This document shows, one piece after another, positions 53,313-64,000 of a stretch of 64,000 nt of DNA. The notes beneath the pieces are model-generated. The model worked only from the letters and a program-made list of their open reading frames with translations, was not told the origin of the DNA and made no database searches. Within the stretch, counting starts at the first letter, position 1; every line of letters starts with the position of its first letter. Origin of the DNA: an uncultured Prevotella sp. Its GTDB lineage: Bacteria > Bacteroidota > Bacteroidia > Bacteroidales > Bacteroidaceae. The position numbers and the translations under genes were made by a program. The DNA is taken from assembly GCA_937877595.1 (NCBI GenBank), contig CALFIY010000042.1, positions 12,581 to 76,580 of the forward strand, written 5' to 3'.

Positions 53313-54428
53313 ATGGCAGAAACAACTAACAGCATTCTGCAGAAACTTGATGGTCTGGAAGCACGCTTCGAAGAAGTATCGACACTGATTACAGACCCTG
53401 CAGTAATAGCCGACCAGCAGCGCTTCGTCAGGCTTACAAAAGAATACAAGGACCTGGGAGACATCATGGATGCGCGAAAGCGATACATCGCATGCCTTAA
53501 TGCAATACGCGAAGCGAAAGACCTGCTGGCCACAGAGCAGGATGCCGAAATGCGCGAGATGGCTCGCGAAGAACTGAACACCAATGAGGCTCTTCAGCCG
53601 AAACTTGAGGAAGAAATAAAGATTGCCCTCATTCCCAAAGACCCGGAAGACGCGAAAAACGTACAAATGGAAATTCGTGCAGGCACTGGCGGCGACGAGG
53701 CAGCGCTCTTTGCCGGCGACTTGTTTAAGATGTACAAGAGTTTCTGCGACTCAAAGGGATGGCAACTCTCAATAACCAGCGTCAGCGAAGGTGCTGTAGG
53801 CGGATTTAAAGAGATAGATTTTGCCGTCAGTGGAGCCGACGTCTACGGCACATTGAAGTATGAGAGTGGCGTACACCGCGTACAGCGAGTTCCTGCCACC
53901 GAAACGCAAGGCCGCATGCACACTTCGGCTGCAACAGTAGCCGTTCTGCCAGAGGCAGACAAGTTTGAGGTACACATAAATGAGGGCGAGATAAAATGGG
54001 ACACGTTCCGCTCCAGCGGTGCAGGCGGTCAGAACGTCAACAAAGTGGAGAGTGGCGTGCGCCTGCGCTACATGTGGAAAAACCCGAACACTGGAGAGAC
54101 AGAGGAAATACTCATTGAGTGCACCGAAACACGCGACCAGCCAAAAAACAAAGAGCGCGCACTGTCGCGTCTTTACACGTTTATCTACGACCGCGAGCAT
54201 CAGAAATATGTCGACGACATCGCCTCGCGACGCAAGACACTCGTTTCCACAGGCGACCGCTCTGCAAAAATTCGCACATACAACTTTCCGCAAGGCCGCG
54301 TGACCGATCATCGCATCGGATACACTACCCACGACCTGCAGGGCTTCCTCGGCGGCGACATCCAGCCCATGATTGATGCACTGACAGTGGCCGAGAATGC
54401 GGAAAGAATGAAAGAGACAGAACTGTAA
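53313..54428 (+). CDS. prfA: Peptide chain release factor 1
   Basis: RF1 ends translation at UAA and UAG. The 371-residue protein has the GGQ motif (238-240) in SSGAGGQNVNKVESGVRL and the codon-recognition PAT in VHRVQRVPATETQGRMHTS, the RF1 version rather than the SPF of RF2. An orphan methyltransferase gene starts three bases after the stop. In many bacteria prmC sits next to prfA; it does not here. Confidence 0.97.
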   Translation: MAETTNSILQKLDGLEARFEEVSTLITDPAVIADQQRFVRLTKEYKDLGDIMDARKRYIACLNAIREAKDLLATEQDAEMREMAREELNTNEALQPKLEEEIKIALIPKDPEDAKNVQMEIRAGTGGDEAALFAGDLFKMYKSFCDSKGWQLSITSVSEGAVGGFKEIDFAVSGADVYGTLKYESGVHRVQRVPATETQGRMHTSAATVAVLPEADKFEVHINEGEIKWDTFRSSGAGGQNVNKVESGVRLRYMWKNPNTGETEEILIECTETRDQPKNKERALSRLYTFIYDREHQKYVDDIASRRKTLVSTGDRSAKIRTYNFPQGRVTDHRIGYTTHDLQGFLGGDIQPMIDALTVAENAERMKETEL

Positions 54429-54431
54429 GAC

Positions 54432-55385
54432 ATGAGCGACAAAAAGGCACTACGTAATCGCACCCTGACACTATCGCAGACTGAGCAAAAGGAATTTAGC
54501 GCAAGGCTCGTCAGCCTTAAGCAGTTGGCAGATGGCGCTTCGTTTATCGACAAAACCATAAACGCCGACGCGATGAAAGTGTTGCCTATGTTGCCCGACG
54601 CATTTGCCGATCTCATCATCATTGACCCTCCATACAATCTTAGTAAAAATTTCAACGGAACGAAGTTCAGCGCCCGCTCAGAAGGCGACTACCTGGAATA
54701 TCTGCGTGAGTGGCTGCCGCTCGTGGTCAGCAAACTGAAGCCCGACGGCTCGCTATATCTCTGCGGCGACTGGAAATGTACGGCAGCACTGCAGACAGCA
54801 CTGTCGGAACATCTGCACATTCTCAACCGCATAACATGGCAGAGAGAAAAAGGGCGCGGAGCCATGCATAACTGGAAGAACAGTATGGAGGATATATGGT
54901 TTGCCGTAGCAAACAGCAACGACTACTTCTTCAACGTTGATGCCGTGAAACTACGCCGTCAGGTGATTGCTCCATACCACTCTGACGGAAAGCCGAAAGA
55001 CTGGGAAGAGACTGCCGACGGCAACTACCGCATGACCTGCCCGTCAAACTTCTGGGATGATATCTGCATTCCTTTTTGGTCAATGCCTGAAAATACCGAC
55101 CATCCCACACAGAAACCAGAGAAACTTATTGCCAAACTTATCCTGGCCTCGTCAGAGAAAGGCGACATTATTTTCGACCCTTTCCTCGGCAGCGGCACTA
55201 CAAGCGTCGTGGCCAAGAAGTTGGGCCGTCACTACTGCGGCATAGAGGAAAACAGCGAATACTGCTGCTGGGCTGAGAAACGGCTTATGCTGGCAGGCCA
55301 CGACACCTCCATCCAAGGCTATACGGGTGGCGTATTCTGGGAGCGCAACTCGCTCAACAAGCATAAGCCTACGATTGCAAACTGA
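54432..55385 (+). CDS. Orphan DNA adenine methyltransferase, beta class
   Basis: A 317-residue amino-methyltransferase. The catalytic motif DPPYNLS (65-71) precedes the SAM-binding FLGSGTT (251-257), the beta-class order; NxSMEDIWFA and HPTQKPEKL lie between. The DPPY form points to N6-adenine or N4-cytosine. No restriction endonuclease gene is adjacent: prfA is three bases upstream and pyrF 28 downstream. That suggests a housekeeping or epigenetic role. The target sequence cannot be read. Confidence 0.88.
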   Translation: MSDKKALRNRTLTLSQTEQKEFSARLVSLKQLADGASFIDKTINADAMKVLPMLPDAFADLIIIDPPYNLSKNFNGTKFSARSEGDYLEYLREWLPLVVSKLKPDGSLYLCGDWKCTAALQTALSEHLHILNRITWQREKGRGAMHNWKNSMEDIWFAVANSNDYFFNVDAVKLRRQVIAPYHSDGKPKDWEETADGNYRMTCPSNFWDDICIPFWSMPENTDHPTQKPEKLIAKLILASSEKGDIIFDPFLGSGTTSVVAKKLGRHYCGIEENSEYCCWAEKRLMLAGHDTSIQGYTGGVFWERNSLNKHKPTIAN

Positions 55386-55413
55386 CAAAAATAAATAACT
55401 AAACATAATACCG

Positions 55414-56232
55414 ATGACACGGAAAGAACTGATTGGACAAATACGCACAAAGCAATCATTCCTGTGCGTAGGACTGGACACCGATGAGCGCAAGATACCG
55501 CAGCACCTGCTGGCAGGCGACGATCCAATTTTCGACTTCAACCGCGCAATCATTGACGCCACAGCGCCCTACTGCGTGAGTTACAAGCCAAACCTCGCTT
55601 TCTACGAGGCAGCAGGAGTGAAAGGACTTGTGGCATTTGAGAAAACAATAGAATATCTCAAGACGAACTATCCCAACCATTTTATCATCGCCGACGCCAA
55701 GCGCGGCGACATTGGCAACACGTCTGCAATGTATGCGCGCACCTTTTTCGAAGAGTATAATGTCGATTCACTGACTGTAGCACCTTACATGGGCGAAGAT
55801 TCCGTGACGCCATTCCTCGGTTATGACGGCAAATGGGTCATTCTCCTTGCTTTGACCAGCAACAAAGGCAGCCATGACTTCCAACTCACGGCTGATGCCG
55901 ACGGCGAACGCCTTTTTGAGAAAGTGCTAAAAGTGTCGCAACAGTGGGGAACAGACGAAAACATGATGTATGTCGTTGGAGCCACACAGGGAAAAATGTT
56001 TGAGGAGATAAGAAAAATCGTACCGCGCCACTTCCTGCTTGTCCCAGGAGTGGGGGCACAGGGCGGTTCTCTCGAAGAAGTTTGTCGCCACGGCATGACA
56101 AGCGATTGCGGTCTGCTCGTCAACTCAAGCCGCGGTATCATCTACGCTTCCAGCGGCGAAGACTTCGCCGCCGTGGCAGCCCGGAAAGCCAAGGAACTTC
56201 AACAGGAAATGGCGCGCCAGTTGAATCGCTAA
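55414..56232 (+). CDS. pyrF: Orotidine 5'-phosphate decarboxylase
   Basis: Makes UMP from OMP. The 272-residue protein is the long (type 2) form with [14 protein letters not shown], the catalytic [26 protein letters not shown] and [10 protein letters not shown]. It ends the prfA operon; the region after it (56233-56334) holds simple repeats. Confidence 0.96.
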   Translation: MTRKELIGQIRTKQSFLCVGLDTDERKIPQHLLAGDDPIFDFNRAIIDATAPYCVSYKPNLAFYEAAGVKGLVAFEKTIEYLKTNYPNHFIIADAKRGDIGNTSAMYARTFFEEYNVDSLTVAPYMGEDSVTPFLGYDGKWVILLALTSNKGSHDFQLTADADGERLFEKVLKVSQQWGTDENMMYVVGATQGKMFEEIRKIVPRHFLLVPGVGAQGGSLEEVCRHGMTSDCGLLVNSSRGIIYASSGEDFAAVAARKAKELQQEMARQLNR

Positions 56233-56278
56233 GCATCGCGCGCGTACGTACCTACTTTAAACACATACTTACGAAGTG

Positions 56279-57948
<1,670 letters not shown>

Positions 57949-57991
57949 GGTGGCACGAAATTTGCTGTTACAGAAGAAAAACAACATTACC

Positions 57992-58588
57992 ATGAGTGAA
58001 GAAAAGAATATAAACATAGAAGACGAAGAACTCGATGCTCAGCCTGCTGAGCCAAGTGAAGGACAGCCTACAGAAGAAAGCGAACAGACAGAAACTGCAG
58101 ACGAAGAACAAACGGAAGAACAACCTGCCGAAGAGAAAGACCCTCTGGAGGCCGCTCTTGAAGAGGTGGAAGTTCTGCGCGACAAATATCTGCGTTCTGT
58201 TGCTGAGTTTGACAATTACCGCAAGCGCACTTTGAAGGAACGCGCTGAACTGATACTCAATGGCGGAGAAAAAGTGATAACAGCCATTCTTCCCGTGGTT
58301 GACGACATGGAGCGCGCCATTGATAGCGGTGAGAAAACCGACGATCCTGAAGTGCTGCGCGAAGGAATGACTCTGATTTATCAGAAACTGATGAAAACAC
58401 TTGAGTCACAGGGTGTCAAAACAATAGATACCAGCGATGCCGACTTCAATACCGACATTCACGAGGCTGTAGCAATGGTTCCTGGAATGGGCGACGACAA
58501 AAAGGGAAAAGTCATCGACTGTCTGCAGCGCGGCTACACGCTCAACGACAAGGTGATACGCCATGCAAAAGTTGCCGTAGGACAATAG
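57992..58588 (+). CDS. grpE: GrpE, DnaK nucleotide exchange factor
   Basis: Helps DnaK release ADP. The 198-residue protein has an acidic N-terminal region (MSEEKNINIEDEELDAQ... EEQTEEQPAEEK), then the GrpE coiled coil and beta domain with DKYLRSVAEFDNYRKRTLKE, ILPVVDDMERAI and GYTLNDKVIRHAKVAVGQ. I start at 57992; an earlier ATG at 57950 adds 14 basic residues unlike the family. dnaJ follows after a 66-base A/T-rich spacer; dnaK is elsewhere. Confidence 0.95.
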   Translation: MSEEKNINIEDEELDAQPAEPSEGQPTEESEQTETADEEQTEEQPAEEKDPLEAALEEVEVLRDKYLRSVAEFDNYRKRTLKERAELILNGGEKVITAILPVVDDMERAIDSGEKTDDPEVLREGMTLIYQKLMKTLESQGVKTIDTSDADFNTDIHEAVAMVPGMGDDKKGKVIDCLQRGYTLNDKVIRHAKVAVGQ

Positions 58589-58654
58589 GTAACAATTCAT
58601 ATTGCATAATATATAATTGTAATTTATTTTTTATAGTTCATTGCTTATAACATA

Positions 58655-59809
58655 ATGGCACAAAAGAGAGACTACTATGAAGTGCTTGGTGTCGACAAGA
58701 ACGCCACAGAAGACCAGATAAAGAAGGCCTACCGCACCATAGCCATTAAATATCACCCAGACCGCAACCCTGGCAACAAGGAAGCCGAGGAGAAATTCAA
58801 GGAGGCTGCCGAGGCTTACGATGTGCTGCACGACCCGCAGAAGCGACAGCAGTATGACCAGTTTGGATTTAACGGGCCTGGTGGAAGCGGCTTTGGCGGC
58901 TTCAGTGCTACAAGCATGAACATGGACGACATCTTCTCCATGTTTGGCGACATCTTTGGCGGCAGGGCTGGCTTTGGCGGCTTTGGCTCACAGTCGCGCA
59001 GCCCGCAGAAGCACCGTGGCAACGATCTCAGGCTAAAGGTGAAACTTTCGCTCAACGAGATAGCCCATGGCGTGACCAAGAAATTCAAGGTCCGCAAGGA
59101 TGTCACATGCTCCCACTGTCACGGTTCAGGTGCAGAGAACGGCAGCAGCAGCGAGCAGTGTCCTACATGCCGCGGCACAGGTGTCATTACACACACCACA
59201 CAGAGCATATTCGGCATGATGCAGACACAGGGTGTTTGTCCTACGTGCGGCGGCTCTGGCAGCGTGATTAAAAACAAGTGCCGCCACTGCGGAGGCACAG
59301 GTGTGGAGAAAGGCGAAGAAGTTGTAGAGATAAAGATACCTGCAGGAGTTGCCGAAGGAATGATTGTCAACGTTCCCGGGAAAGGAAACGCCGGTCACAA
59401 CAAAGGTATCAACGGCGATATTCAGGTCTTCATTGAAGAGGTTGACGACGAAAACTTCATCCGCGACGACAGCGACATCATCTACAATCTGCTGCTCGAC
59501 TTCCCGACGGCAGCGTTGGGAGGCGACGTGGAAATTCCAACGATAGACGGCAAGCGCCTGCGCGTAAAGATAGAGCCGGGAACACAACCAGGCAAGACGA
59601 TGCGCCTGCGCGGCAAGGGTCTTCCTGCTGTACAAGGTTACGGCCGCGGCACTGGCGACATGGTTGTCAACGTTAGCGTCTACGTACCAAAGACTTTATC
59701 GCGCGAAGAGCATGAAGCCATTGAGCGTTTCCGCCAGAGCGATAATTTCAAGGGCGACGCCGCAACGAAAGAGAGCATCTTCCATAAGTTCAAGAACTAC
59801 TTTGCATAG
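58655..59809 (+). CDS. dnaJ: DnaJ co-chaperone
   Basis: Delivers substrates to DnaK and stimulates its ATPase. The 384-residue protein has a J-domain with YHPDRNPG, a Gly/Phe region ([33 protein letters not shown]), four zinc motifs ([32 protein letters not shown]) and the C-terminal substrate-binding domain. It is a full class A DnaJ. grpE lies upstream, folC 22 bases downstream. Confidence 0.97.
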   Translation: MAQKRDYYEVLGVDKNATEDQIKKAYRTIAIKYHPDRNPGNKEAEEKFKEAAEAYDVLHDPQKRQQYDQFGFNGPGGSGFGGFSATSMNMDDIFSMFGDIFGGRAGFGGFGSQSRSPQKHRGNDLRLKVKLSLNEIAHGVTKKFKVRKDVTCSHCHGSGAENGSSSEQCPTCRGTGVITHTTQSIFGMMQTQGVCPTCGGSGSVIKNKCRHCGGTGVEKGEEVVEIKIPAGVAEGMIVNVPGKGNAGHNKGINGDIQVFIEEVDDENFIRDDSDIIYNLLLDFPTAALGGDVEIPTIDGKRLRVKIEPGTQPGKTMRLRGKGLPAVQGYGRGTGDMVVNVSVYVPKTLSREEHEAIERFRQSDNFKGDAATKESIFHKFKNYFA

Positions 59810-59831
59810 GGCTTAGTCCTTACTTATATCC

Positions 59832-61148
59832 ATGAACTACCAAGAGACCTGCGAATACCTCTACAGCCAGACGCCAATGTTTGAGCAGCAGGGCACTGAC
59901 GGCTACAAAGAAGGCCTCAGCAATACGCTTGCCCTTGACGAGCATTTCGGCCATCCCCACTGCCAGTATGCCACCATTCACGTTGCCGGCACCAACGGCA
60001 AAGGTTCCGTGTCGCACACCTTAGCAGCAATATTGCAGTCGTGCGGCTACAAAGTAGGTCTCTACACATCTCCCCACCTTGTTGATTTCCGCGAGCGCAT
60101 ACGTGTAAACGGAAAGATGATAAGCGAAGACTACGTTGTAGACTTCGTAGAGAAGGAACGGCAATTCTTCGAACCTCTCCATCCGTCATTCTTCGAGGTG
60201 ACAACAGCCATGGCGCTACGCTATTTTGCCGACATGCAGATAGACATAGCCGTAGTTGAGGTAGGACTTGGCGGAAGGCTCGACTGCACCAATATCATTA
60301 CGCCAATAGTCTCGATAATAACAAACATAAGCCTTGACCATACCCAACTGCTTGGCGACACGCTGGAGAAAATTGCCGCCGAGAAGGCTGGCATAATAAA
60401 AGCCGGAGTGCCCGTCGTGATAGGCGAGGCGACAGCCGAGACACGTCCTGTCTTCGAGCAGAAAGCCAAGGAAATGGGAAGTCCCATTGTCTTTGCCGAA
60501 GACAAACCGGAAATTGTCAGTGCCCAGCCGCTTCCCAACGGCGGAATGCACTATGTCACCGTCCACCTCGGCGAATACGACGGCGACCTGAGCGGTATCT
60601 ACCAGGAGAAAAACCTCAACACCACATTCTTCGCGCTACGTGTGCTGACAGGAAAGGGCTACCTCTGCCGCTGCCAGAAAGAGAGCAATTTTGCAAAGAA
60701 CAGGCTGGAACTGGAAGAGGCGCTCAAGAATGTCTGCATGCTTACCGGACTTCAAGGCCGCTGGCAGACGCTGAAGAATGCGCCACACGTGATATGCGAC
60801 ACAGGCCACAACGTAGCAGGATGGCAGTATATCGTACGCCAACTTGAAAACACGCCATGCCAGCACATGCATATCGTTTTCGGAATGGTCGACGACAAGG
60901 ATATCGACACCATTCTCGACATGCTTCCCAAGCATGCCACATATTATTTCACTAAAGCCAGCACCAAACGCGCCATTGGCGAAAATGTAATACGCAGTCT
61001 TGCCATGCAGCGAGGCATCGAAGGCCTGGCGTTCCCATCTGTCTACGAAGCATATAAGGCTGCCATGGAAAATGCAGCCCACGACGACCTTGTCTTTGTC
61101 GGCGGAAGCACATACGTAGTGGGTGATTTGCTGAAAAATCTTATTTAG
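59832..61148 (+). CDS. folC: Folylpolyglutamate/dihydrofolate synthase
   Basis: Adds glutamate to folates, and in many bacteria to dihydropteroate. The 438-residue Mur-ligase-fold protein has the P-loop HVAGTNGKGSVSHTLAAIL, TSPHLVDFRERIRVNG, VVEVGLGGRLDCTN, ITNISLDHTQLLGDTLEKIAAEKAGIIK and DTGHNVAGW. The stop codon lies in the left arm of an inverted repeat at 61144-61165. Confidence 0.95.
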   Translation: MNYQETCEYLYSQTPMFEQQGTDGYKEGLSNTLALDEHFGHPHCQYATIHVAGTNGKGSVSHTLAAILQSCGYKVGLYTSPHLVDFRERIRVNGKMISEDYVVDFVEKERQFFEPLHPSFFEVTTAMALRYFADMQIDIAVVEVGLGGRLDCTNIITPIVSIITNISLDHTQLLGDTLEKIAAEKAGIIKAGVPVVIGEATAETRPVFEQKAKEMGSPIVFAEDKPEIVSAQPLPNGGMHYVTVHLGEYDGDLSGIYQEKNLNTTFFALRVLTGKGYLCRCQKESNFAKNRLELEEALKNVCMLTGLQGRWQTLKNAPHVICDTGHNVAGWQYIVRQLENTPCQHMHIVFGMVDDKDIDTILDMLPKHATYYFTKASTKRAIGENVIRSLAMQRGIEGLAFPSVYEAYKAAMENAAHDDLVFVGGSTYVVGDLLKNLI

Positions 61149-61165
61149 TGGTTTTTAACACTAAA
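61144..61165. promoter_or_regulatory. 7-8-7 inverted repeat before the galactose operon
   Basis: TTTAGTG (61144-61150) and CACTAAA (61159-61165) are perfect inverted arms around eight bases. The repeat overlaps the folC stop and lies 38 bases before the galM -7 box. It may be an operator or a weak terminator. Confidence 0.45.
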
Positions 61166-61202
61166 AAATTATCTTTTTTTCGTTCAAGTCATTATTTTTT
61201 GG

Positions 61203-61210
61203 TTACTTTG
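61203..61210 (+). promoter_or_regulatory. galM -7 box
   Basis: TTACTTTG, followed by a 33-base leader to the galM start. The -33 region has only a weak TTTCG. Confidence 0.5.
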
Positions 61211-61243
61211 CAAAAAACATTACAGTAACTAAAACCGAAAAAT

Positions 61244-62332
61244 ATGGCTAACACAACGGAAAACGCGAATTTGTGTGGCCTGAAGCGTAAAGACTTTCAG
61301 ACCACTATCAACGGCAAAAAGACAGACTTATACATTCTGCGCAACCGCAAGGGTTACGAAGTTGCCATCACCAACTACGGCGGTGCCATCGTTGCCATTA
61401 TGGTTCCCGACAAGAACGGCAACATTGCCAACGTCATCCAGGGCCACGACAATATTCAGGAAGTCATTGCATCGCCCGAACCATTTCTCTCTACACTTAT
61501 CGGCCGTTACGGCAACCGTATCAACAAAGGCCAGTTCACGCTGAACGGCAAGGAGTACCAACTTGCCATCAACAACGGCCCCAATGCGCTCCATGGCGGC
61601 CCCACTGGCTTCCACGCCCGCGTCTGGGACGCCAAGCAGATGGGTCCTCGCTCCTTAGCGCTGACCTATACGTCGGCCTACGGCGAGGAAGGCTTCACCG
61701 GAGAGTGCCGCGTCACTGTAGAATTCACGTTTACCGACCTCAACGAAATTGTAATAGAATATCTTGCTACCACCAACAAGAAGACTGTCATCAATCTCAC
61801 CCACCACGCATTCTTCTCGCTTGCCGGCATTGCCGATCCTACACCGACCATAGAAAACCAGGTGATGGAGGTCAATGCCGATTTCTTTATCCCCATCGAC
61901 GAGACGTCCATTCCGACAGGCGAGATACTGAAGGTGGCAGGCACGCCATTTGACTTCCGTGCTGCAAAGGCCATCGGCAAGGATATCGACGCTGACGACG
62001 AGCAGATAAAGAACGGTGCAGGCTACGACCACTGTTTCGTGCTGAACAAGAAAGAAGAGGGCGAACTGTCATACGCTGCCAAACTGACAGAACCGGTCAG
62101 CGGACGCACTCTCGAAGTGTTTACCACAGAGCCTGGCATGCAGGTATACAGCGACAACTGGGCCGACGGCTACAAGGGCCAGCATGGCGCTACGTTCCCA
62201 CGCCGCAGTGCAGTCTGCTTCGAGTGCCAGCACTTCCCCGACTCGCCCAACCGGCCTTATTTCCCCTCTGTCGTGCTTAATCCTGGCGAACAGTACAAGC
62301 AGAAGACCATCTACAAGTTTGGTGTAGAGTAG
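61244..62332 (+). CDS. galM: Aldose 1-epimerase (mutarotase)
   Basis: Interconverts alpha and beta galactose before galactokinase. The 362-residue protein has the family motifs NYGGAIVAIMVPDKNG, IGRYGNRINKGQF, NNGPNALHGGPTGFHARVWD, INLTHHAFFSLAG and the C-terminal CFECQHFPDSPNRPYFPSVVLNPGE, with the catalytic His/Glu. There is no signal peptide, unlike many Bacteroides paralogues. It heads galM - MFS transporter - galK. Confidence 0.95.
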   Translation: MANTTENANLCGLKRKDFQTTINGKKTDLYILRNRKGYEVAITNYGGAIVAIMVPDKNGNIANVIQGHDNIQEVIASPEPFLSTLIGRYGNRINKGQFTLNGKEYQLAINNGPNALHGGPTGFHARVWDAKQMGPRSLALTYTSAYGEEGFTGECRVTVEFTFTDLNEIVIEYLATTNKKTVINLTHHAFFSLAGIADPTPTIENQVMEVNADFFIPIDETSIPTGEILKVAGTPFDFRAAKAIGKDIDADDEQIKNGAGYDHCFVLNKKEEGELSYAAKLTEPVSGRTLEVFTTEPGMQVYSDNWADGYKGQHGATFPRRSAVCFECQHFPDSPNRPYFPSVVLNPGEQYKQKTIYKFGVE

Positions 62333-62335
62333 TCG

Positions 62336-62408
62336 CTGCGCGATAACGCAACCGCAGTAACCTAACAACGCGATAACTCAATACCGCAATAACGAAAAAC
62401 GTAATAAT
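62336..62408. repeat. GCGATAACGCA-type repeats between galM and the transporter gene
   Basis: Related units such as GCGCGATAACGC, CGCGATAACTC and CGCAATAACG recur through the 79-base spacer. Confidence 0.55.
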
Positions 62409-62411
62409 ACT

Positions 62412-63635
62412 ATGTCACAAAAACAATCTCCCAACTATTTGTTCCCGTTGATTATAGTGTTCATCGTATGCTTCCTGATAGGATTCATCACCACGATGAA
62501 CAACTCTATGATCGAGTTCTGCAAAGAAGCCTTCAAACTGACCGACACACAGGGACAACTTGTCAACACATTCTTCTATGGTGCCTACTTCTTCTCCATC
62601 CCGTTTGCCATGATGATGAGCAAGATAGGCTACAAGGCAACGCTTGTCCTTGGTCTCACCGTCGTAGGCTTAGGCTTTATTGCCAACAACCTGGGTGTCA
62701 CCGCAGCACTCGGCACTGAGAGTGTCTACACCGTATTCCTCTGCTGCATGAGCGTAGTTGCCCTGGGCGTGGTAATGCTTCAACTGGTAGCCAACCCCTA
62801 TGTGATGGTTCTTGGCAAGCCTGAGAGCGGCGCCTTCCGCATGACGCTGTCGCAGGCCCTCAACTCGGTGGCTACTACCGTGGCACCTATCTTCATCACC
62901 ACCGTTATCATAGCCGACAAGCCCAAGTTGCCCGAGAACGTACCTGGTCCGTTCCTCATGCTGGGCCTCTTTGCACTTGTCATAGCAGCCATACTGTTCT
63001 TCATCAAGTTGCCCGATCCTGACATGGACAAGCAGGAAGACAAGGAAGAAACCATCGACACCAAGCAATACAAGTCGAGCGTCTTCAAGTATCCTCACGT
63101 ATGGCTTGGCGCACTTGGCATTTTCATGTACATGGGTGTCGAGATTGGTATCCCGTCAATGCTTCCAGCCTACTGGAAAGCCGACCCGTCGCTGCCAGGC
63201 TCTGCTACCGACTTCCTGCCTCTCTATTGGGGCGGCATGATGGTAGGCCGTTTCGTCGGCTCTGCTATCCTCGCCAAGTTTGAGGCTCGCAAGTTGCTCA
63301 CAGCATGTCTGGTGCTCGGCGCCTGCTGCGTAGGCATCTCGTTCTTCCTGCCAGGCATGTCGGCAGTCTATGCCATGCTCGCCGCAGGTCTGTTCCATTC
63401 AGTGATGTGGCCTCTCATCTTCAACCTTGGCCTTCAGGAACTTGGTCCTCACACTAAGAACGCTTCCGGTCTCATCAATATGGGTGTGCTGGGCGGTGCT
63501 ACCCTGCCTCTGCTGATGGGTACTGTCGTCGACAATCCTTCACTCGGTGTTGGCGTGGCCATTATGATGATGTTTGTCTACTATGCCTACATCATCTGGT
63601 TCTGCAACTGGGGCTCAAAGATTGGCCTGCGCTAA
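62412..63635 (+). CDS. MFS sugar transporter (GluP/FucP family)
   Basis: A 407-residue membrane protein with about 12 hydrophobic helices. It has FLIGFITTMNNSMIEFCKEAFKLTDTQGQLVNTFFYGAYF and a LVANPYVMVLGKPESGAFRMTLSQALNSVAT stretch, typical of the glucose/galactose and fucose symporter group. The position between galM and galK makes galactose (or glucose/galactose) with a proton the likely substrate. No other permease is nearby. Confidence 0.9.
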   Translation: MSQKQSPNYLFPLIIVFIVCFLIGFITTMNNSMIEFCKEAFKLTDTQGQLVNTFFYGAYFFSIPFAMMMSKIGYKATLVLGLTVVGLGFIANNLGVTAALGTESVYTVFLCCMSVVALGVVMLQLVANPYVMVLGKPESGAFRMTLSQALNSVATTVAPIFITTVIIADKPKLPENVPGPFLMLGLFALVIAAILFFIKLPDPDMDKQEDKEETIDTKQYKSSVFKYPHVWLGALGIFMYMGVEIGIPSMLPAYWKADPSLPGSATDFLPLYWGGMMVGRFVGSAILAKFEARKLLTACLVLGACCVGISFFLPGMSAVYAMLAAGLFHSVMWPLIFNLGLQELGPHTKNASGLINMGVLGGATLPLLMGTVVDNPSLGVGVAIMMMFVYYAYIIWFCNWGSKIGLR

Positions 63636-63702
63636 ACAGAGATTAGCAAAGAAAACAAACAATAATATTAACTGCTTTGAGACAGAGCAATGAGATAATT
63701 AT

Positions 63703-63733
63703 AAATCTCAAATCTCAAATCTCAAATCTCAAA
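63703..63733. repeat. Four exact AAATCTC heptamers upstream of galK
   Basis: Copies at 63703, 63710, 63717 and 63724, then AAA. The array sits 12 bases before the galK start and includes the place for its ribosome-binding region. Confidence 0.8.
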
Positions 63734-63744
63734 CAAAAAAAGTT

Positions 63745-64000
63745 ATGATGGAAATTGATTTCGTAAGAAGCCGCTTTATCAAGCACTTCGATGGCAAGAC
63801 AGGAAATGTATATACATCTCCCGGCCGTATTAACCTTATTGGCGAGCACACCGATTACAATGGCGGTTTCGTATTCCCGGGAGCAGTAGATAAGGGCGTC
63901 ATGGCCGAGATGCGCGCCAATGGCACAGAAGACACCGTGATGGCATACGCCATCGACCTGAAGGACCGCGTGGACTTCAAGTTGAGCGATCCCAACGGTC
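63745..64000 (+). CDS. galK: Galactokinase, N-terminal part
   Basis: Phosphorylates galactose in the Leloir pathway. The 85 residues before the right edge include the signature PGRINLIGEHTDYNGG (26-41), which binds galactose, with Glu34 and Asp37 as sugar contacts by family knowledge. Two adjacent ATG codons (63745 and 63748) are possible starts. It is preceded by the heptamer repeat and follows the MFS gene by 109 bases. Confidence 0.95.
   Translation, partial: MMEIDFVRSRFIKHFDGKTGNVYTSPGRINLIGEHTDYNGGFVFPGAVDKGVMAEMRANGTEDTVMAYAIDLKDRVDFKLSDPNG

Overview
The window is chromosomal DNA of a Bacteroidales bacterium, most likely a Prevotella-like gut or rumen organism. The evidence is the SusD / surface-glycan-binding lipoprotein locus at the left edge, several Bacteroidales-only families (DUF4230, DUF4831, DUF4890-like), a YbiT-type ABC-F protein, a GH5 protein with a tail resembling a type IX secretion sorting domain, and many promoters of the Bacteroidetes form (TTTG, about 19 bases, TAnnTTTG). 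The base composition is even throughout and I see no prophage, integrase or CRISPR array.

Layout. 1-4185: end of a polysaccharide utilisation locus (SusD-like C-terminus, an SGBP-like lipoprotein, and a long lipoprotein with TIG repeats). 4479-12000: mostly minus-strand housekeeping genes (guaA, a sugar-phosphate nucleotidyltransferase, tig, trmO) mixed with twin DUF4230 proteins and menB. 12154-16858: a plus-strand run of lptB, a GHL10-type secreted protein, ruvC, a ModF-like double ATPase and a small secreted protein. 16908-26892: minus-strand mtgA, an OmpA lipoprotein, a CobD-like enzyme with a BtuD/FecE-type ATPase, argB, speA, aroK and topA. Between argB and speA lies the only clear scar: a small antitoxin-like ORF, a stump of what looks like an acetyltransferase toxin, a 109-bp element with perfect 18-bp inverted ends, and a frameshifted fragment.

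27068-32003: metG followed by a two-gene unit, a nucleotidyltransferase fused to a PLP aminotransferase plus an octopine-dehydrogenase-family protein. This is the best candidate in the window for an uncharacterised pathway, probably making and activating a small amino-phosphate head group. 32015-34672: rnc, fabF and acpP. 34871-42715: pdxB and an operon of a Wza-like exporter, a Wzz-like protein and a rhamnogalacturonan-lyase-like protein behind a strong promoter that contains a palindrome. 42837-46062: hpt, adk, obg, pgeF. 46153-48744: nnr and a DUF4831 protein. 48943-52792: GH2 and GH5 enzymes. 52848-53029: two tRNAs. 53313-61148: prfA, an orphan DNA methyltransferase, pyrF, ABC-F, grpE, dnaJ, folC. 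61244-64000: a galactose operon, galM, an MFS sugar transporter and the start of galK.

Non-coding structure stands out. Three intergenic regions hold a shared tandem repeat with an exact 21-bp period, each just after the stop codon of a minus-strand gene. Other spacers hold short repeats whose unit differs from place to place; two of these have been absorbed into coding sequences (the nucleotidyltransferase near 6.4 kb and the end of argB). All assignments come from reading the sequence; no database search was run.
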